Source: Spirodela intermedia (taxonomy: Eukaryota; Streptophyta; Magnoliopsida; Alismatales; Araceae). From it: a stretch of DNA of 64,000 bases. Under the pieces are notes generated by a model. That model was not told where the DNA came from. It did not search any database and was given only the letters and a program-made list of their open reading frames with translations. Position 1 is the first letter of the stretch. The number at the start of each line of letters is the position of its first letter. A program made the translations under genes and the position numbers. Positions 14,091 to 31,159 of the stretch are shown here, piece after piece. Location of the stretch: the NCBI GenBank assembly GCA_902729315.2, contig LR746268.1, positions 7,051,501-7,115,500 on the forward strand. Direction: 5' to 3'.

Positions 14091-14562
14091 CTGGTCGGAA
14101 GAAGCCACTCCTTCTCGGGTCAAGCGTCGGGTAGCTCGGAAGACTACTCTAGGGTTTTCAACGGGGAGCCGATGGGTTGCCCAGTTCTGAACCTTCTCCG
14201 GTGAAGAAGCTTATAGAACCCGTGAGCTGCCACCCTGAGACGAAGCTGATGGTGGGCGGCGGTTTCCGGTTGCGGAGTTCAGCGACCGTTGCCGTGCGAA
14301 GCAGGCGGCGCCAAGGGGTACACGGCGGTGACTGACACCTTTGCTGGGTTGTAGAACCGCAACGGATACGTGTAAGTGGGCCTACTAGGCCTATCGCACG
14401 GGGAGGGGGAGGCCACATCCCTAACAGCCCATACGGACCAGTATGGGCTTAGAATGGGCAATGATTTCCATCAATTAGGTGGGCCCAGTATGGGCAACGC
14501 TTTCCATCAATTATTGTGTTTTATTAGCATCAGCAAAATCTCCCGTTCCGACGAATGCTCTT

Positions 14563-14604
<42 letters not shown>

Positions 14605-14925
14605 GCGCGTTCCTCGCCCTCTTGCCGAAAACGTTCGCTGAGTTCTTCACAATTTCTAGGGTTTCCCGAGGTGGTGGGAGGAGAGCTCCTGTCACGCAAC
14701 TCGGAGGGGGCTTCTCGTCCGGAATCAGCAGGCTCAGATCTGCGCATTGTAGAGTGACTGTCCTGCATACACCAGAGGTGCATTTTTCGTCTCTTGCATT
14801 TCGTGGTTGGACTCTCCGTTCGTTTATCGGAAGTTGTTCTCCTCGCAGGTCCTGTGTCCAGCCGGTAGAGTTCCCTGTCGGCCTATCTAATTGAACCCGC
14901 TGCGAGCTTCGGAGCTAATTGCTCC
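14091..14925. promoter_or_regulatory. Bidirectional promoter/5' UTR region between ZPR1 and the bZIP gene
   Basis: The 835 bp between the two divergent start codons must hold both promoters and leaders. It contains a long CT microsatellite on the bZIP sense strand, probably in or near its 5' UTR. No clear TATA box was recognised for either direction. Confidence 0.5.
14568..14599. repeat. (CT)n microsatellite in bZIP 5' flank
   Basis: About sixteen CT units, 330 bp upstream of the bZIP start codon. Confidence 0.9.
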
Positions 14926-20541
<5,616 letters not shown>

Positions 20542-21789
20542 ATAAGCAAGTTTATTTCTTCTTCATTTTTCATCCGAGTTGCTTTCGTCAACTTTTTATA
20601 GATTATTTTACCCTTTTTTATGCAGAAAATAAATTTAAAATTTTCTCTTGCAGAGATTTTAGAGACTTGATGCGGCTTCCTGTCCTGCTGGAGAGATCAA
20701 GTAATGATTCTTTTTTGCTCGCGTTCGCCTGCAAGCAACTGATTTGGAATACCAGAGATGAACTCAAGCATCTGTTGGATGGAATCCCCGTCCTTTCACC
20801 CGTTATGCCTTGTGGGAACATCCACAGCTTGGCCATAACAGCTCAAATAATTTCATGGGTACTTCCATAAATATATTTACATTTAGTTCTATAAATTTCC
20901 CGCGTCCAGTGTAGTCAATGGTCGCCATTTTTTGACTTTGGATAATTTCCCCCTTTGTCCAATGTTTTGATGCCAGATGCAAAGTGAGCATTAAACTCAG
21001 AAGGGCTCTCCGCCCAAATCGAGTTGACCGCGGTACAGATTTTATTTTATTTTTTTAAAGTCCCACAAAAATTCAAGAGCCGGTGTTTTGGGATCTCGTT
21101 CCTTAACGAAGATGATTATGGTTATCTTCGTCTTATGTTCATGGCCCCATTTCTCACGGTCTTTTATCCATGTAAAGATCTTGTCAGTTTGGAGGGGTCC
21201 CCATGCAGCCGAACAATTTTTTCTGGGTACTTAGCAGCTATTTCGGTTCGCGAGCTACGTCAATCTATTTTATATCTGGGTTTCTAAAAGAGCTTAGAAA
21301 GGTTTTCAAAATCTCACTATCTAAATATTTCAACCTGAGGAGCTTACCAAGGAAAATATATAGAATTTGTTCTTAGGAGCATCAAGGTTCATGCCGACAT
21401 TCAGGGGCGGGGATAAGAACCACCTCCCCAAAATAAAAAAACAGAAAAAAAAAACTGATTATGAGAGTTGGAAGGATGCTTAAATGATACGCGATCGTCA
21501 CTGCAGACGTTGGCCTGCGTTGGGGACATGGCAGCGCTCCTCCGAAGCAAACTCGGAGACCAATCAGCGATCGGAAGGCTTCCACGGAGGCGACGATGGT
21601 CACCCCTTAACGACGGAATAACCTATCGGTGGAGGAACGCCGAGCTGTCGTTATCGGTGAGAGACGCGGTGTCTTCTTGGAAGAGAGGAAGATGAGATCA
21701 GAGATGACGAAGGCGGCATCGGTAGGCTATCTATCCTTCGTCCTTCCCCTTTCGTCATTCCCTGGAGCAGACGAGCATGGCCCATTGCC

Positions 21790-21793
<4 letters not shown>

Positions 21794-21823
<30 letters not shown>
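21794..21823. repeat. (CT)n microsatellite
   Basis: About fifteen CT units in intergenic DNA. Confidence 0.9.
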
Positions 21824-21826
<3 letters not shown>

Positions 21827-22140
21827 CGGGGGGAGAAGTCGCCCCCTGTTTTGCCAGGGAGCAAGCCCACGGATATCTCATACTGCCTCCGTAGACCACA
21901 TGGATTCCTGCGTCAAGACAACGTCTACTTATCCACCGTGCCTGTCTCAGAAGTCAGCACTGAAGAGAGAGGTAGAGCCTCAATCTTCCTACGTCTCACA
22001 ATGCCCACAGATTTATGCCTCCGAGTCAAACCCAGAACGAAAATTTCCAACCTGCTCTCTCTCTCTGTCTCTCTCAAATCGATAAATGCATCTGGTCAAA
22101 CCCGGGTAACAAGATGTACAGACAGGGAAAATACATAGTA

Positions 22141-22176
22141 GATAATTTATTATACATAGATAATTTATTATACATA
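22141..22176. repeat. Exact 18-bp tandem duplication
   Basis: GATAATTTATTATACATA occurs twice back to back, just beyond the 3' end of the b561/DOMON gene, in its likely 3' UTR. Confidence 0.9.
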
Positions 22177-22355
22177 GCAAAATAATGAAGAACTACACTG
22201 ATCGATATGGTGAATCTACACGAGTACAGGGAGAAATGATCGTGCGCACTGGTGGACTCGAGAGATGACATCGAGTCCCCCTCTCAGAATGGGTAAAACA
22301 CATAAGATCCAGAAAAACTGACGTCGTATGCAGTACAACCTGCGATGATCCCTGC

Positions 22356-24527
22356 CTATACTGAGTGGGAACTCTCACGGTTCCTCAAAATCGCACAGAC
22401 CTCCAGCACCAAGCAGACGGCAAGCAAGATGCCCAGGAAGGCCCCGTACCCGATGCTCCACGAGACGGCCTCATTCGACAAGGAGAAGCCGTAGAATATG
22501 TTCCCGATGGCGAAGGCTATGGCGGCCCTTCCGACGTAGTGGTGGAACCAGTTCCAGTATCTCCTCATCTTCGACCCCTTGTCAGGGCGGGCCAGCAACG
22601 CTGTCACCTGATAACCGGAGGAATCATGTCAAAGATCGTCACAGAATGTATGGTTTTAATCGGTTAGTGTTCCGCCGAGTTTGATTTCAGCCGACCTGGA
22701 GGCAACCGAGCACCAGTATCAAGACCCCCAGGCTCTTGTGGACGTCGACGTCGACGCCGACCTTGTCCTCGAGGCTGAATCCGGAGATGACGCAGGCTAT
22801 TCCCAAGGCGAACCCGGATAACTGCAGGGAGAGGTGGCCGTAGAACCAGAACGGATCCCATCGCTTGCAGAAGCGAGCAATGGCGACTCCAATGAGCAGG
22901 AGGACTCCCCACCCCAGCATACCCGCAACCCCGTGAAATCGCTGCAGATTAGAACTCGCTACTACTGAGGAACTCTCACCTGCAATTAATTAAGCAAAAA
23001 AGTGCCGAATTCAAGTTATTCCTTCGTGATCTCGATCGTTTAAAATCCTCGGGGGAACGAGAGGAGGGAATATTACCAGTGGCGTAGTTGAGGCTGGTGC
23101 TCGTGGAGGCCACGTGAGCCGGCAGGAGGGAGTCCGACGACGGGAGCTGGCCGCTGGGGCCGATGGCGTAGATGAGATTAGATTCAGGCTGGGAAGTGTT
23201 CAGCTGGAAGGCGAGGTACAGGCGCGACGACTGGGAGATGATCTGAGACTTGCCATCCACGAGCCGCAGGTTCCCCTGGTCCGGGGGGCACGCCCCGGGG
23301 CTATAACCTCCCAACGTGTACCGCTTCACAACGCCGGCGCCGGAGCTGGGGACCCAGCCGGCGACGGCGTCGGACCCAATCATCCGCCCCTTTGAGGAGA
23401 ACCCAATCGCGATGTAGACATTGTTGTCCGGCGCCGTGAGGACGAAGCTCCAGAGGCTCGGCCCGCTCTGCTTGTACTGATCAGGAAGAAGGGCAAGACA
23501 TCGCGTCATCAGTCAGAGTCTGTGGTAGGCGGCGGCATCGCCGCCAGTGTTTGAATAAGACGACGACGCGGGTACCAGCAGGGTGAAGTCCCGCGATCTC
23601 CACGCTGTGTAGCACTTGAGAGACGACGTATCGAAGAGAATGAGGCTGGCGTTGATGTTGAGGTTGGCGGAGCAAGCTGACACTGACGAGGATGGAGTCG
23701 AAGGGGAAGTCACCGACGTGGTGTCGGGGGAGCTGCCCTGACCTGCGACGACGACGGCGTTAAAACAGCTTTACGGAGAATCCGGCGCGGGAAGTATGAG
23801 AGGTGGGTTCGAGGGAACAGTGGCTCACCGGAGACGTAGTTAACGGAGACACGCACCATGGTCCGGTGCTGCGGCAAGTAATTGTCCGACCCGGGCAACG
23901 TCCCCCGAGGCCCGACGGCGAGGACCAGGTTCGATTCGGGCGCAGCGATGTTCAGCTGGAACGCGAGGTACAGCTTCGAGGACTGCGATACGATGGTCGA
24001 GCTACCGGGCATAAGCTTCAGGCTCCCCTTGTCCGGCGGACAGTCCCCTGAGCGGTAGCCCCCAAGATAATACTGCTTCACGATCCCAGCGCCGGAGCTG
24101 GTGACCCAACCGACGACGGCGCTGGCGCCGATCATCCTGCCGCTGGGTGAGAAGCCCACGGCGATGTACGCGCTGTCATCAGGCGCCGAGAGGACGAAGC
24201 TCCACAGGCTCGCCCCGCTCTGCTTGAACTGCGAAGGAGCACCCTCGGGGATCAGAATGACATGAAGCGGTGCGGATGACGCAAGGAAAGAGAAGGATCT
24301 ACCATCAGCGTGAAGCCCTGGGAACTCCACACGCTGCTGCAGATGAGGGAGGAGGTGTTGAAAGGGAGAAGCTTGCTGCTGACGTCGAGAGGCAAAGAGC
24401 AAGGAACAGACGAGGAGGGACTCAAGGGAGAGGACCCGCCGTTGTCATCGTCGTCTCCATTCACCGAGGAGGATCCCAGCAGCAGGCCACAGAAGAAGAT
24501 GGCAACGAAAGAAACTCTCATCTCCAT
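22356..24527 (-). CDS. Cytochrome b561 with two tandem DOMON domains (CYBDOM, At3g07570-like)
   Basis: Membrane redox protein expected to pass electrons across the plasma membrane via b-type hemes, with DOMON domains in the apoplast. Exons: 24303-24527, 23829-24228, 23576-23742, 23077-23476, 22696-22979, 22356-22607; phases close, 575 residues. A signal peptide is at 1-24. DOMON 1 spans about 45-209 and DOMON 2 about 225-398, each with GRMIG and a later LPxH, placed like the heme Met/His ligands of AIR12. The b561 core has candidate heme histidines H413 (FHGVAGMLGW), H446 (FYGHLSLQ), H478 (HKSLG) and H514/H515 (WFHHYVGR), and it ends in hydrophobic helices. Known relatives such as At3g07570 have one DOMON. 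Here the DOMON-coding exon is repeated, both copies exactly 400 nt in the same phase. Confidence 0.93.
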
Positions 24528-24582
24528 CTCTTCCTCCGTGCCCTCTGCGTTCTCCTGAGGGAATAGATGACCCCGTACGGCG

Positions 24583-24591
24583 TCTATATAG
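24583..24591 (-). promoter_or_regulatory. TATA box of the b561/DOMON gene
   Basis: CTATATAGA on the minus strand, about 60 bp upstream of the start codon; the spacing implies a short leader of roughly 30 nt. Confidence 0.6.
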
Positions 24592-25720
24592 AGACTGCAA
24601 GGGATCCTTGGTTACGAGAGATCTTGAAGGCGAAGAAAGGTCCATCCGGGGAAGGTGCCGGATGGAGTATTTTAAGGTTTCCCTCAACCTCCATCCATGG
24701 CGCAGGTGCATCTCATCTGGAAGAGTTCATCCGCGCTGACCCCACCTCTTTTCTCCGACATGCCACGCGAGAGCGATCGACGACAGCAGAGTCCCGACCT
24801 TCTCGATGCCCATTTTCTTCGAACTCAAACGCGTTGACTACGCTTTGCCTGTCATCCGTCATCCGTGCTGGGTGTGCCGCCCACGCGCCTACTGTGACTC
24901 AGCTGAAAGTGAGACGAGGGGCTGGCGGCGCCGAGTCCGCTCATCCTCATGGCGGGCCCCACCCTGCACTTCCTTCGTTGTCGGTCCTTCATAAGAGAAG
25001 AACCTTCAAAATAAATAATAAAGTTATAAATCGCTAGACTATTTTATTTTTTAAGTCCTGTAGAATGAGCGAACCAAACATGAATAGCTCGCACCGATTT
25101 CCAAAACTATATAAAAAAAATTATGAAAATGAGGAAAAATCGAAGGTAGAACAGTTGACTAACCCCCGTTGGAAGCCCTAATGGTCGTGTTGACATTTGA
25201 CCGGAGGAAAGCTCGATGATACTCTCATTATTTGAAAACTCTAGAGAATTTTGGATGGTTTTCACCTCTGTATTTGAATTTATGAGTTTCTTTTTGATCC
25301 GACCCTGTTAGGCACGAGGAAAATGTCTGTGCTCGCTATTTTCAATCTTCTCTGCTGAAGCTTTATCCATTCGCGACGCTTGGACAGAGAGTTTAGAGAG
25401 TTCAACGGACATGTCGCCTTATGAAGAAGATACGGTGAAGATGAAGATTAACAAGTCAAACGGAAGTGGTACCGCAGAGAATAACGAACATCATCGTCGA
25501 CAGGTGAAACGGGTAGGCACGTGGGTGTTATGTTCCCAGGCGGCTGACTGTCGGGAGTGACCGTTAGGTCCCCATCTGCAAATCAAAACCTCCACCTGCG
25601 CGAGAGAGAGGAGGACCGTGGAAGCGGGAAGCAAGAGCACAAGGTTTGATCGGTGATCTCCTCCGAGGAGAAAGGGTTGGAAGGTGAAACAGGCGAGGGG
25701 GCGCGAAGTGAGGTAGTCCA
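24592..25720. other. Divergent upstream region of the b561/DOMON gene and the cysteine-cluster gene
   Basis: 1.1 kb between divergent genes. It holds their promoters, AT-rich in the middle and GC-rich near each gene. No further gene recognised. Confidence 0.5.
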
Positions 25721-26285
25721 ATGAGCAGCGACGAATGCACATCTCGTTGCTCTTCTCCTCCGACTCCTTCCTCCCCCCTCCTTCCCGTCAGCGTCGGCCC
25801 GGGGCGCCGCAGGTACATGCTCTCGCCGTCCCCCTCGCCGTCCCCGCCCTTCTCCCCTCCCTCCCAGCCCTCTTCCCCGGAGACCACACCCCTCTTATAC
25901 AGAACCCAGACGGACCCTCAATCGCCGCCGCCCGCTGCACTGCATCTCGAGGCCCTCTTCTGGCAGGAGGAGGAGGCTCCATCCTCTCCGCCGAGCTGGT
26001 CTCTCAAGGACTGGTGAGTCAAAAGTCAGCTCCCCCCAAGCCCCAAACCCAGCTCCCCCGGATCTCGGCAGCAGAAGATGGGGCACGGCTTTCTCCTCTT
26101 CCTCACGCACAGCGCGCGCGCGCCGTCTGTTGTTGCGCAGCTTGGCGTGGGTGCTGATGAGGTGCTGCTGCTTCTGCTGCCCCTCGCTCCTTCGGCGGGA
26201 GGATACTTCTTGGAGGCATCCGGGCGCCGTAGAGCTGAACGAGCGGGCAACAGGCGGCCGTTCTCCCTTCAGCAAGTCCGCCTGA
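25721..26285 (+). CDS. Unrecognised 145-residue protein with Pro/Ser-rich N-terminus and CCCFCC cluster
   Basis: Two exons, 25721-26013 and 26141-26285. The donor is a perfect GTGAGT, the acceptor GCGCAG, and the join (phase 2) makes the codon TGC. The N-terminal half is rich in Ser and Pro (LSPSPSPSPPFSPPSQPSSP). The middle has an acidic/aromatic stretch, LEALFWQEEEAPSSPPSWS. Exon 2 starts within a short hydrophobic patch, CLAWVLMRCCCFCCPSLLRR, which could be a membrane-attached or S-acylated segment. The protein ends in a basic, hydrophilic tail, FSKSA. The open frame would otherwise stop six bases after the donor, so splicing is needed for the cysteine cluster. I do not recognise the family and assign no function. 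Two longer open frames on the opposite strand look like GC-rich shadows. It converges on the GPI-anchored protein gene. Confidence 0.65.
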
Positions 26286-26698
26286 ACACGATCACTGCAA
26301 GCCTCCCCGATTCCTCTTTCCCCGTCCCCCACCAGCACGAGATCCAAAAAAATGCAGTATGTCCAAACATAACAGGTAGGGAACCTCTGTACAAAAGAGC
26401 ATGAACTTCTACCTCGAGTATACAGCCGTAACGAGGGCGTGCGGAGGGGCCGAGCGGGGCGAATTCTTCGGCGGCGGCGTGTTTAAATGAGCCCCGCTGG
26501 CCTACTCCACGGCGCCGTGTTTGTAACACAATGACAAAAGCATCAGCAAAAGAGCAACCCCGAATTCGAATTCTCTGCTACCTGTGAATTTATGACAGGA
26601 ACATTCGTCAGCCCAGCAATGCATGACACTGACGACGAAAACGGGGATGCCTCTCAAACCAAACATTGTAGCACAAATAGACATGTCCTACACGGATT
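26286..26698. other. 3' flanks of two convergent genes
   Basis: About 410 bp between the stop codons of the cysteine-cluster gene and the GPI-anchored protein gene; probably both 3' UTRs. No gene seen. Confidence 0.5.
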
Positions 26699-29600
26699 TT
26701 ATGAAAATCCGAGGAAGGCCATAATAAAAAGGCCCAACAAGACCACGAAGGAGCCGTCACAGGAGGGGTTGTACACGTCAAAATCGAAGACAACTAACTG
26801 CAGAGGAGACTACCGAGAGAGAGACGCTGCAATCTAATCGCAGTCGCTTGAAACGGACAGGGTCGCATCCCCATGCCTTCGTTATAGGCAACTACGTCAC
26901 AAATGCCAAACACGTGAGACCACAGGACACGCGGGGAAAGATAATTACTGCCATCGGTATCGCTAGCATTGTGAAAAGGTTGAAACAAATGATGACAGTC
27001 GCAACAAAACTATTTTTATAATGGCCATAAAAGGGTAGAAGAAAGAATTCTCTTAAAAACCATGAATCATGCTCATCATTACTCTATTCCCACACAGATC
27101 AATTTCTTTGCCATTTTCTACAGTTTTCCATCGGTGTCACAAGCTCAACCGCAACGTGGGAACATTTCAATCGTTTTCTCGCGCTCCTCCACAAGACCAT
27201 CGTGAACATGTATGGGAGTTAGACAACCATTCAATTTAAATGAGTTGACGTATTTTTTTCCAGACTACCGGTCAACAAGCAAAAAGTACGACGCATGCAG
27301 AACTCGCGCGCATATAAACACGGCAAAAATACAACACGGAAAATACCACGTGGATCTCGAACAAATCTGAAGTGGACTTCATAGAACCTTCTTGGAATCC
27401 TCTTTCAGAGGAAAGCCCCTTTTCTAACGAGCAGTAAGAAAATGTACGATTAATATAAACAAGAATAAATTTCATGTCATCAAATAAAAAGCATACCAGG
27501 AGTTCCAGACGTCTGGGAAACCGGCAATGCAGGCAATGACATCTCTGCAAGACAAGGAAGCCCAAACTCATGCAAGAGTTCCAATTACAGTAATAAGAAA
27601 GCATGTCTAAACAGGCATCCCCTTTTAGTACACCCAAGTAGAATTCTTCGTCACTTTCTTAGTAAAACACAGGCTCATTATTGCTGTGCTTACAGGGTAA
27701 CACAGGGATTAGAAACACGTTTCAGATGCACATATCAGGGCAACATCTTTCAAAACTTCAACTCGTAGATGAAAAAAATAAATAAAGAAATCCCAACAGG
27801 GTACCTGGGGCACACAGGGAGAGAGAGGAAAGCGAAGACGATGAAGGCCATGGAGCACCTATGTTATCACTCAGGTCACAGGTAAAACTGTAACCAGTAT
27901 AATTATCATATAGGACATCTGCCGGCAAGCTCCGAAGCAAGCAACCTGCAGCCAGATAATTTATTATTTTCTGAAAGAAAAACGGTTCGGATTTGAAAGG
28001 AATATTGATTAGTTCAAAAGAAAAAAAAAAGTCCTCTGACAAACCTTGCTGCCGATAAGCTACTCCAGTTCAAAGATGAGGAGAATGCATAACAGCGGGG
28101 AAAACAAGTCAGATAGGAAGATGAAAGATAAGCGCGTTGAGCTCAAAAGATGTGAAAAGTGAAAAATTAAGAGTAGCAGCTATACCCTGTAAACTGAAGT
28201 CCTTTAGGTCAACATCGCAAAGTTCGTATACATTAGTCATAACACCACCTTTCTGTAAAAGGGACCCAAACAATGTGGCGCAGTTTATGGCTTGCCTATT
28301 TGTTATTAGCATCTGCTTTTGTACGTCAGAAATATAGACATTTAAAGAATTACAACAAGAAGGATTTGGAGAAGCCAAATCACGGCATGCTTTGATGACA
28401 GCTGAAGGCTCCTTAAACTGCAAAGGGCACACTGCATAAAAGACATCAAATAAGGCATATAAGTTTTCTGGAGTCTGCCAATGACGACGAAGAGCAGAAG
28501 CCATGAATCCTCATACAGGCAACCACAAGCCATCAAAACTTTATGAAACCAAATGCTAAATTAAACATAATGAAGCAATCCCAAAAAGAGGGACCAACTA
28601 TAAATTTTAGATTGATTCCCCATGAAAAGTTGAGGTACAACCGCATATCCCTGGTAATGAGTCCATCTGATGGATGGCACGGAAATATCTACTACCAGAA
28701 CCCAGAAAAAAGAAAAAGAGATACACCAAGGTACATAGAAATAATGTACCTGGCATAAAAACAGTATCTAGCCAATCAAACAATGGACCAAACTCAATGA
28801 GACAAAGGCATTGCATGGGGTTTTGTCTTAGCACCATTTCTAATAAGTACGTATAGAGCTCATCGTCGCAGCAAGTTCATTGGTAAAATTGTAATGTATA
28901 TTCCGGCATTAATTAGGAAGTTTTAACATTTAATCAGTTATTTCACTGGATATGCTGACAAATCACTACAAATGAAAATTAAAGAGTTGTATCAATGTTC
29001 TACGAAAGAATTTGTATGCCTACGCAGTAGAAATATAAAGAGTCGTATTGCCTGTGCTGTTCAATACCAAGAACCCCATCACATTAACAACACTATCATT
29101 CCACGAGTAGCATTGAAGGAAAACATGTTGGCAACAATCAGAGAGTGTGCGCATGTAGAAAATTCTTCTCAGGGGCACAGCTTCCTCCGTCAAGTAACCA
29201 TACAAAGTTACTTCACTGGATGGTGAAACGCCGCACATGCAAGCTAGACAAATGTAGACTGTATCCACCAATAAACGGGTGCTGAATTGAGTGGTTTACA
29301 AGAATTTTTTTATAATACCAATGAAAATTACTAAAAAGCAGTCCAACCAACACCATATGTCCAAATATGATTGATTCGAAGTACCAATATAACAAGTCAA
29401 CACCAAAATCCATATCAGAAACAAATGGAAACCCACATCTACCTTACCCATGGTAATAAACTACATAATGAATTTCAGGCAGCTCAACAAAAAAGACAGA
29501 TATGTGCCAAAATCCAAGAATTTAACAAAACTCATTGGATCTTTCCCAATTAATCTCCCACATCCTAATTTTCTATCGTTTGCACAATATTTTCAGACCG

Positions 29601-31159
29601 ATGAACTACTACGCCTGACAAATGGCAGATCATTTTAAAAGGAGTTTCGTAAAAGACAGACAAATGATTCAACCAGCAACTGAGAACATGGATTATTGTC
29701 AACTGAGCAATCTCTACATGACAAACCATACATTTATCCATTTGAGGGTAACAAATGACAAGATCTAACACCAAAAAAGAAGCGTACTATATCAAGCAAA
29801 AGCCAAAAACTATATCATAGCACATGAAAAGCTAACCAAGGTCCTACTCCCACAATCAACCACACAATGACTTCTCCGGGGTTGAAGAAAAGGAGACATG
29901 ATCTACCCTCCTAACCCAGCCGCAAAAGGAATGCAAGAAATTTGAGATGAAGGGAATAGAAACGCCCAAAGATTTGATGAAAGAATGCCGTAAAATCCAT
30001 TCATGAATGGTGCTACAGGATTTCTCGTGATTGTTCTTCAAGTGAGACATATTTCTTCACATTTCTTTACGAAATTGCCAATTTAATTGTTTGAATAGCA
30101 AGGTAATTCCGACAGACTACGACGTCAAACTAATAAACCAGTGATCACATACATTATCACAACATGAAAATTTGAAATTTATCAAAACAGCGTTAAGATA
30201 GACTATTGCATATAAAGGCAATATATACAATCATCCTCTAAGTTGGTAAAATCAGCCAGCCAAACATGACATATACTACACCCAGCAACGTGAGCCAGTT
30301 TTACCTTTGTTAACCTTGCAACTAGATAACATCCGAAAAGCAGTGTTGGCATCTTCTGACGACAGTTTTCTGGAGAGCCATGAATAAACCACACCTTTAC
30401 AGTCACTAATAGCATCAACCCCTATGGTATTTCCAGGTATTTTAGCACCACCCAGAGGACTTGACTCCCTCAGAGAAATGTGAAGTGCGGCTTCCATAAT
30501 GGCTGGTTGACAGACGGGTCTGCAACATTCCTTAAGAGGGTCAACAGTGCTGCATGAATCTAGCAACTTACTCGTATTAACTATTTTCTCGAAAGTTGCT
30601 GCATCTTTCACAGGACAAGAACCACCAGTCATATTCGTCGAATTCACTGAGCAAATGGTAGGTACCGTGTTATTAGCCCCTCTGCTGGCTAATATACTGA
30701 TAATATCTGAAAAACAATCTGCAGCTGATGCCTCGTGCAACACTAGCCTCTCAGAGTTCTTGCTGTAAGTACCTTGGAAAATGTGCATTAAACTATTAAC
30801 CTGAGGACAACAAATAACGTTCCCAACCAGAGATGCTAATGGTGCAGAACAATCTGATGCCGTTTTGTCTATAATGTTTGAGATATCAGAGAAATTTAAT
30901 GGGCATCTCCCAGTCAATATCGGCTCGTATGTGCTTGGAAAGGAAGGGTACATCGGAGATAGAGCCTCCAAGGGATATGGATTGCGTGGAACGACAGCAG
31001 GTGAGATATCTATGGGATCAAATAGTCCTTTAAGCGGTGGAGATGCGTTAACTTTGAAATTCGCACGAGAATTAGTACTTAGTGTCGTTTCCTGCGGCAA
31101 AACATCTCGAAAACTACAAAATGAGATGATAAATATCATCAACCAATTGTAACGTGAAC
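26699..31159 (-). CDS. GPI-anchored protein, At1g61900-like
   Basis: Plant cell-surface protein of unknown function with conserved cysteines, predicted to be GPI-anchored. Exons: 30305-31159, 28186-28431, 27805-27945, 27497-27544, 26699-26793; GT-AG and in phase. The first listed exon encodes a hydrophobic segment (LMIFIISFCSF), then a cysteine-rich ectodomain (CPLNFSDISNIIDKTASDC, CCRPVCQPA, ISDCKGVVYSWLSRKLSS). Exon 2 has CCNSLNVYI and GGVMTNVYELCDVDLKDFSL. Exon 3 has GYSFTCDLSDNIGAPWPSSS. The last exon, reached through a TTAG acceptor, gives a small-residue site (SCDGS) plus a hydrophobic tail ending LGFS, the expected GPI signal. The top of exon 1 is an acceptor; the first in-frame ATG is at 31139 (454 residues), but a short upstream coding exon is likely. 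Family certain, both termini less so. Confidence 0.85.

Larger units (their letters stand above)
20542..22355. other. Intergenic between bZIP gene and b561/DOMON gene 3' end
   Basis: About 1.8 kb holding the 3' UTRs of the two convergent genes, a CT microsatellite and an exact 18-bp tandem duplication. A GC-richer patch at 21.5-22.1 kb is open in two frames mainly because of the CT repeat. No gene recognised. Confidence 0.5.

Noticed and set aside
14376-14894. 172-codon plus-strand frame between ZPR1 and the bZIP gene
   Set aside because: Contains the CT repeat as Ser-Leu and is out of frame with the bZIP protein; treated as promoter/5' UTR.
21629-22138. 169-codon plus-strand frame downstream of the bZIP gene
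   Set aside because: Its middle is a Ser-Leu run translated from the CT microsatellite, and the rest is unrecognisable.
25895-26347. 150-codon minus-strand frame over the cysteine-cluster gene
   Set aside because: GC-rich antisense shadow; it lacks recognisable motifs, and the plus strand has clean splice signals.
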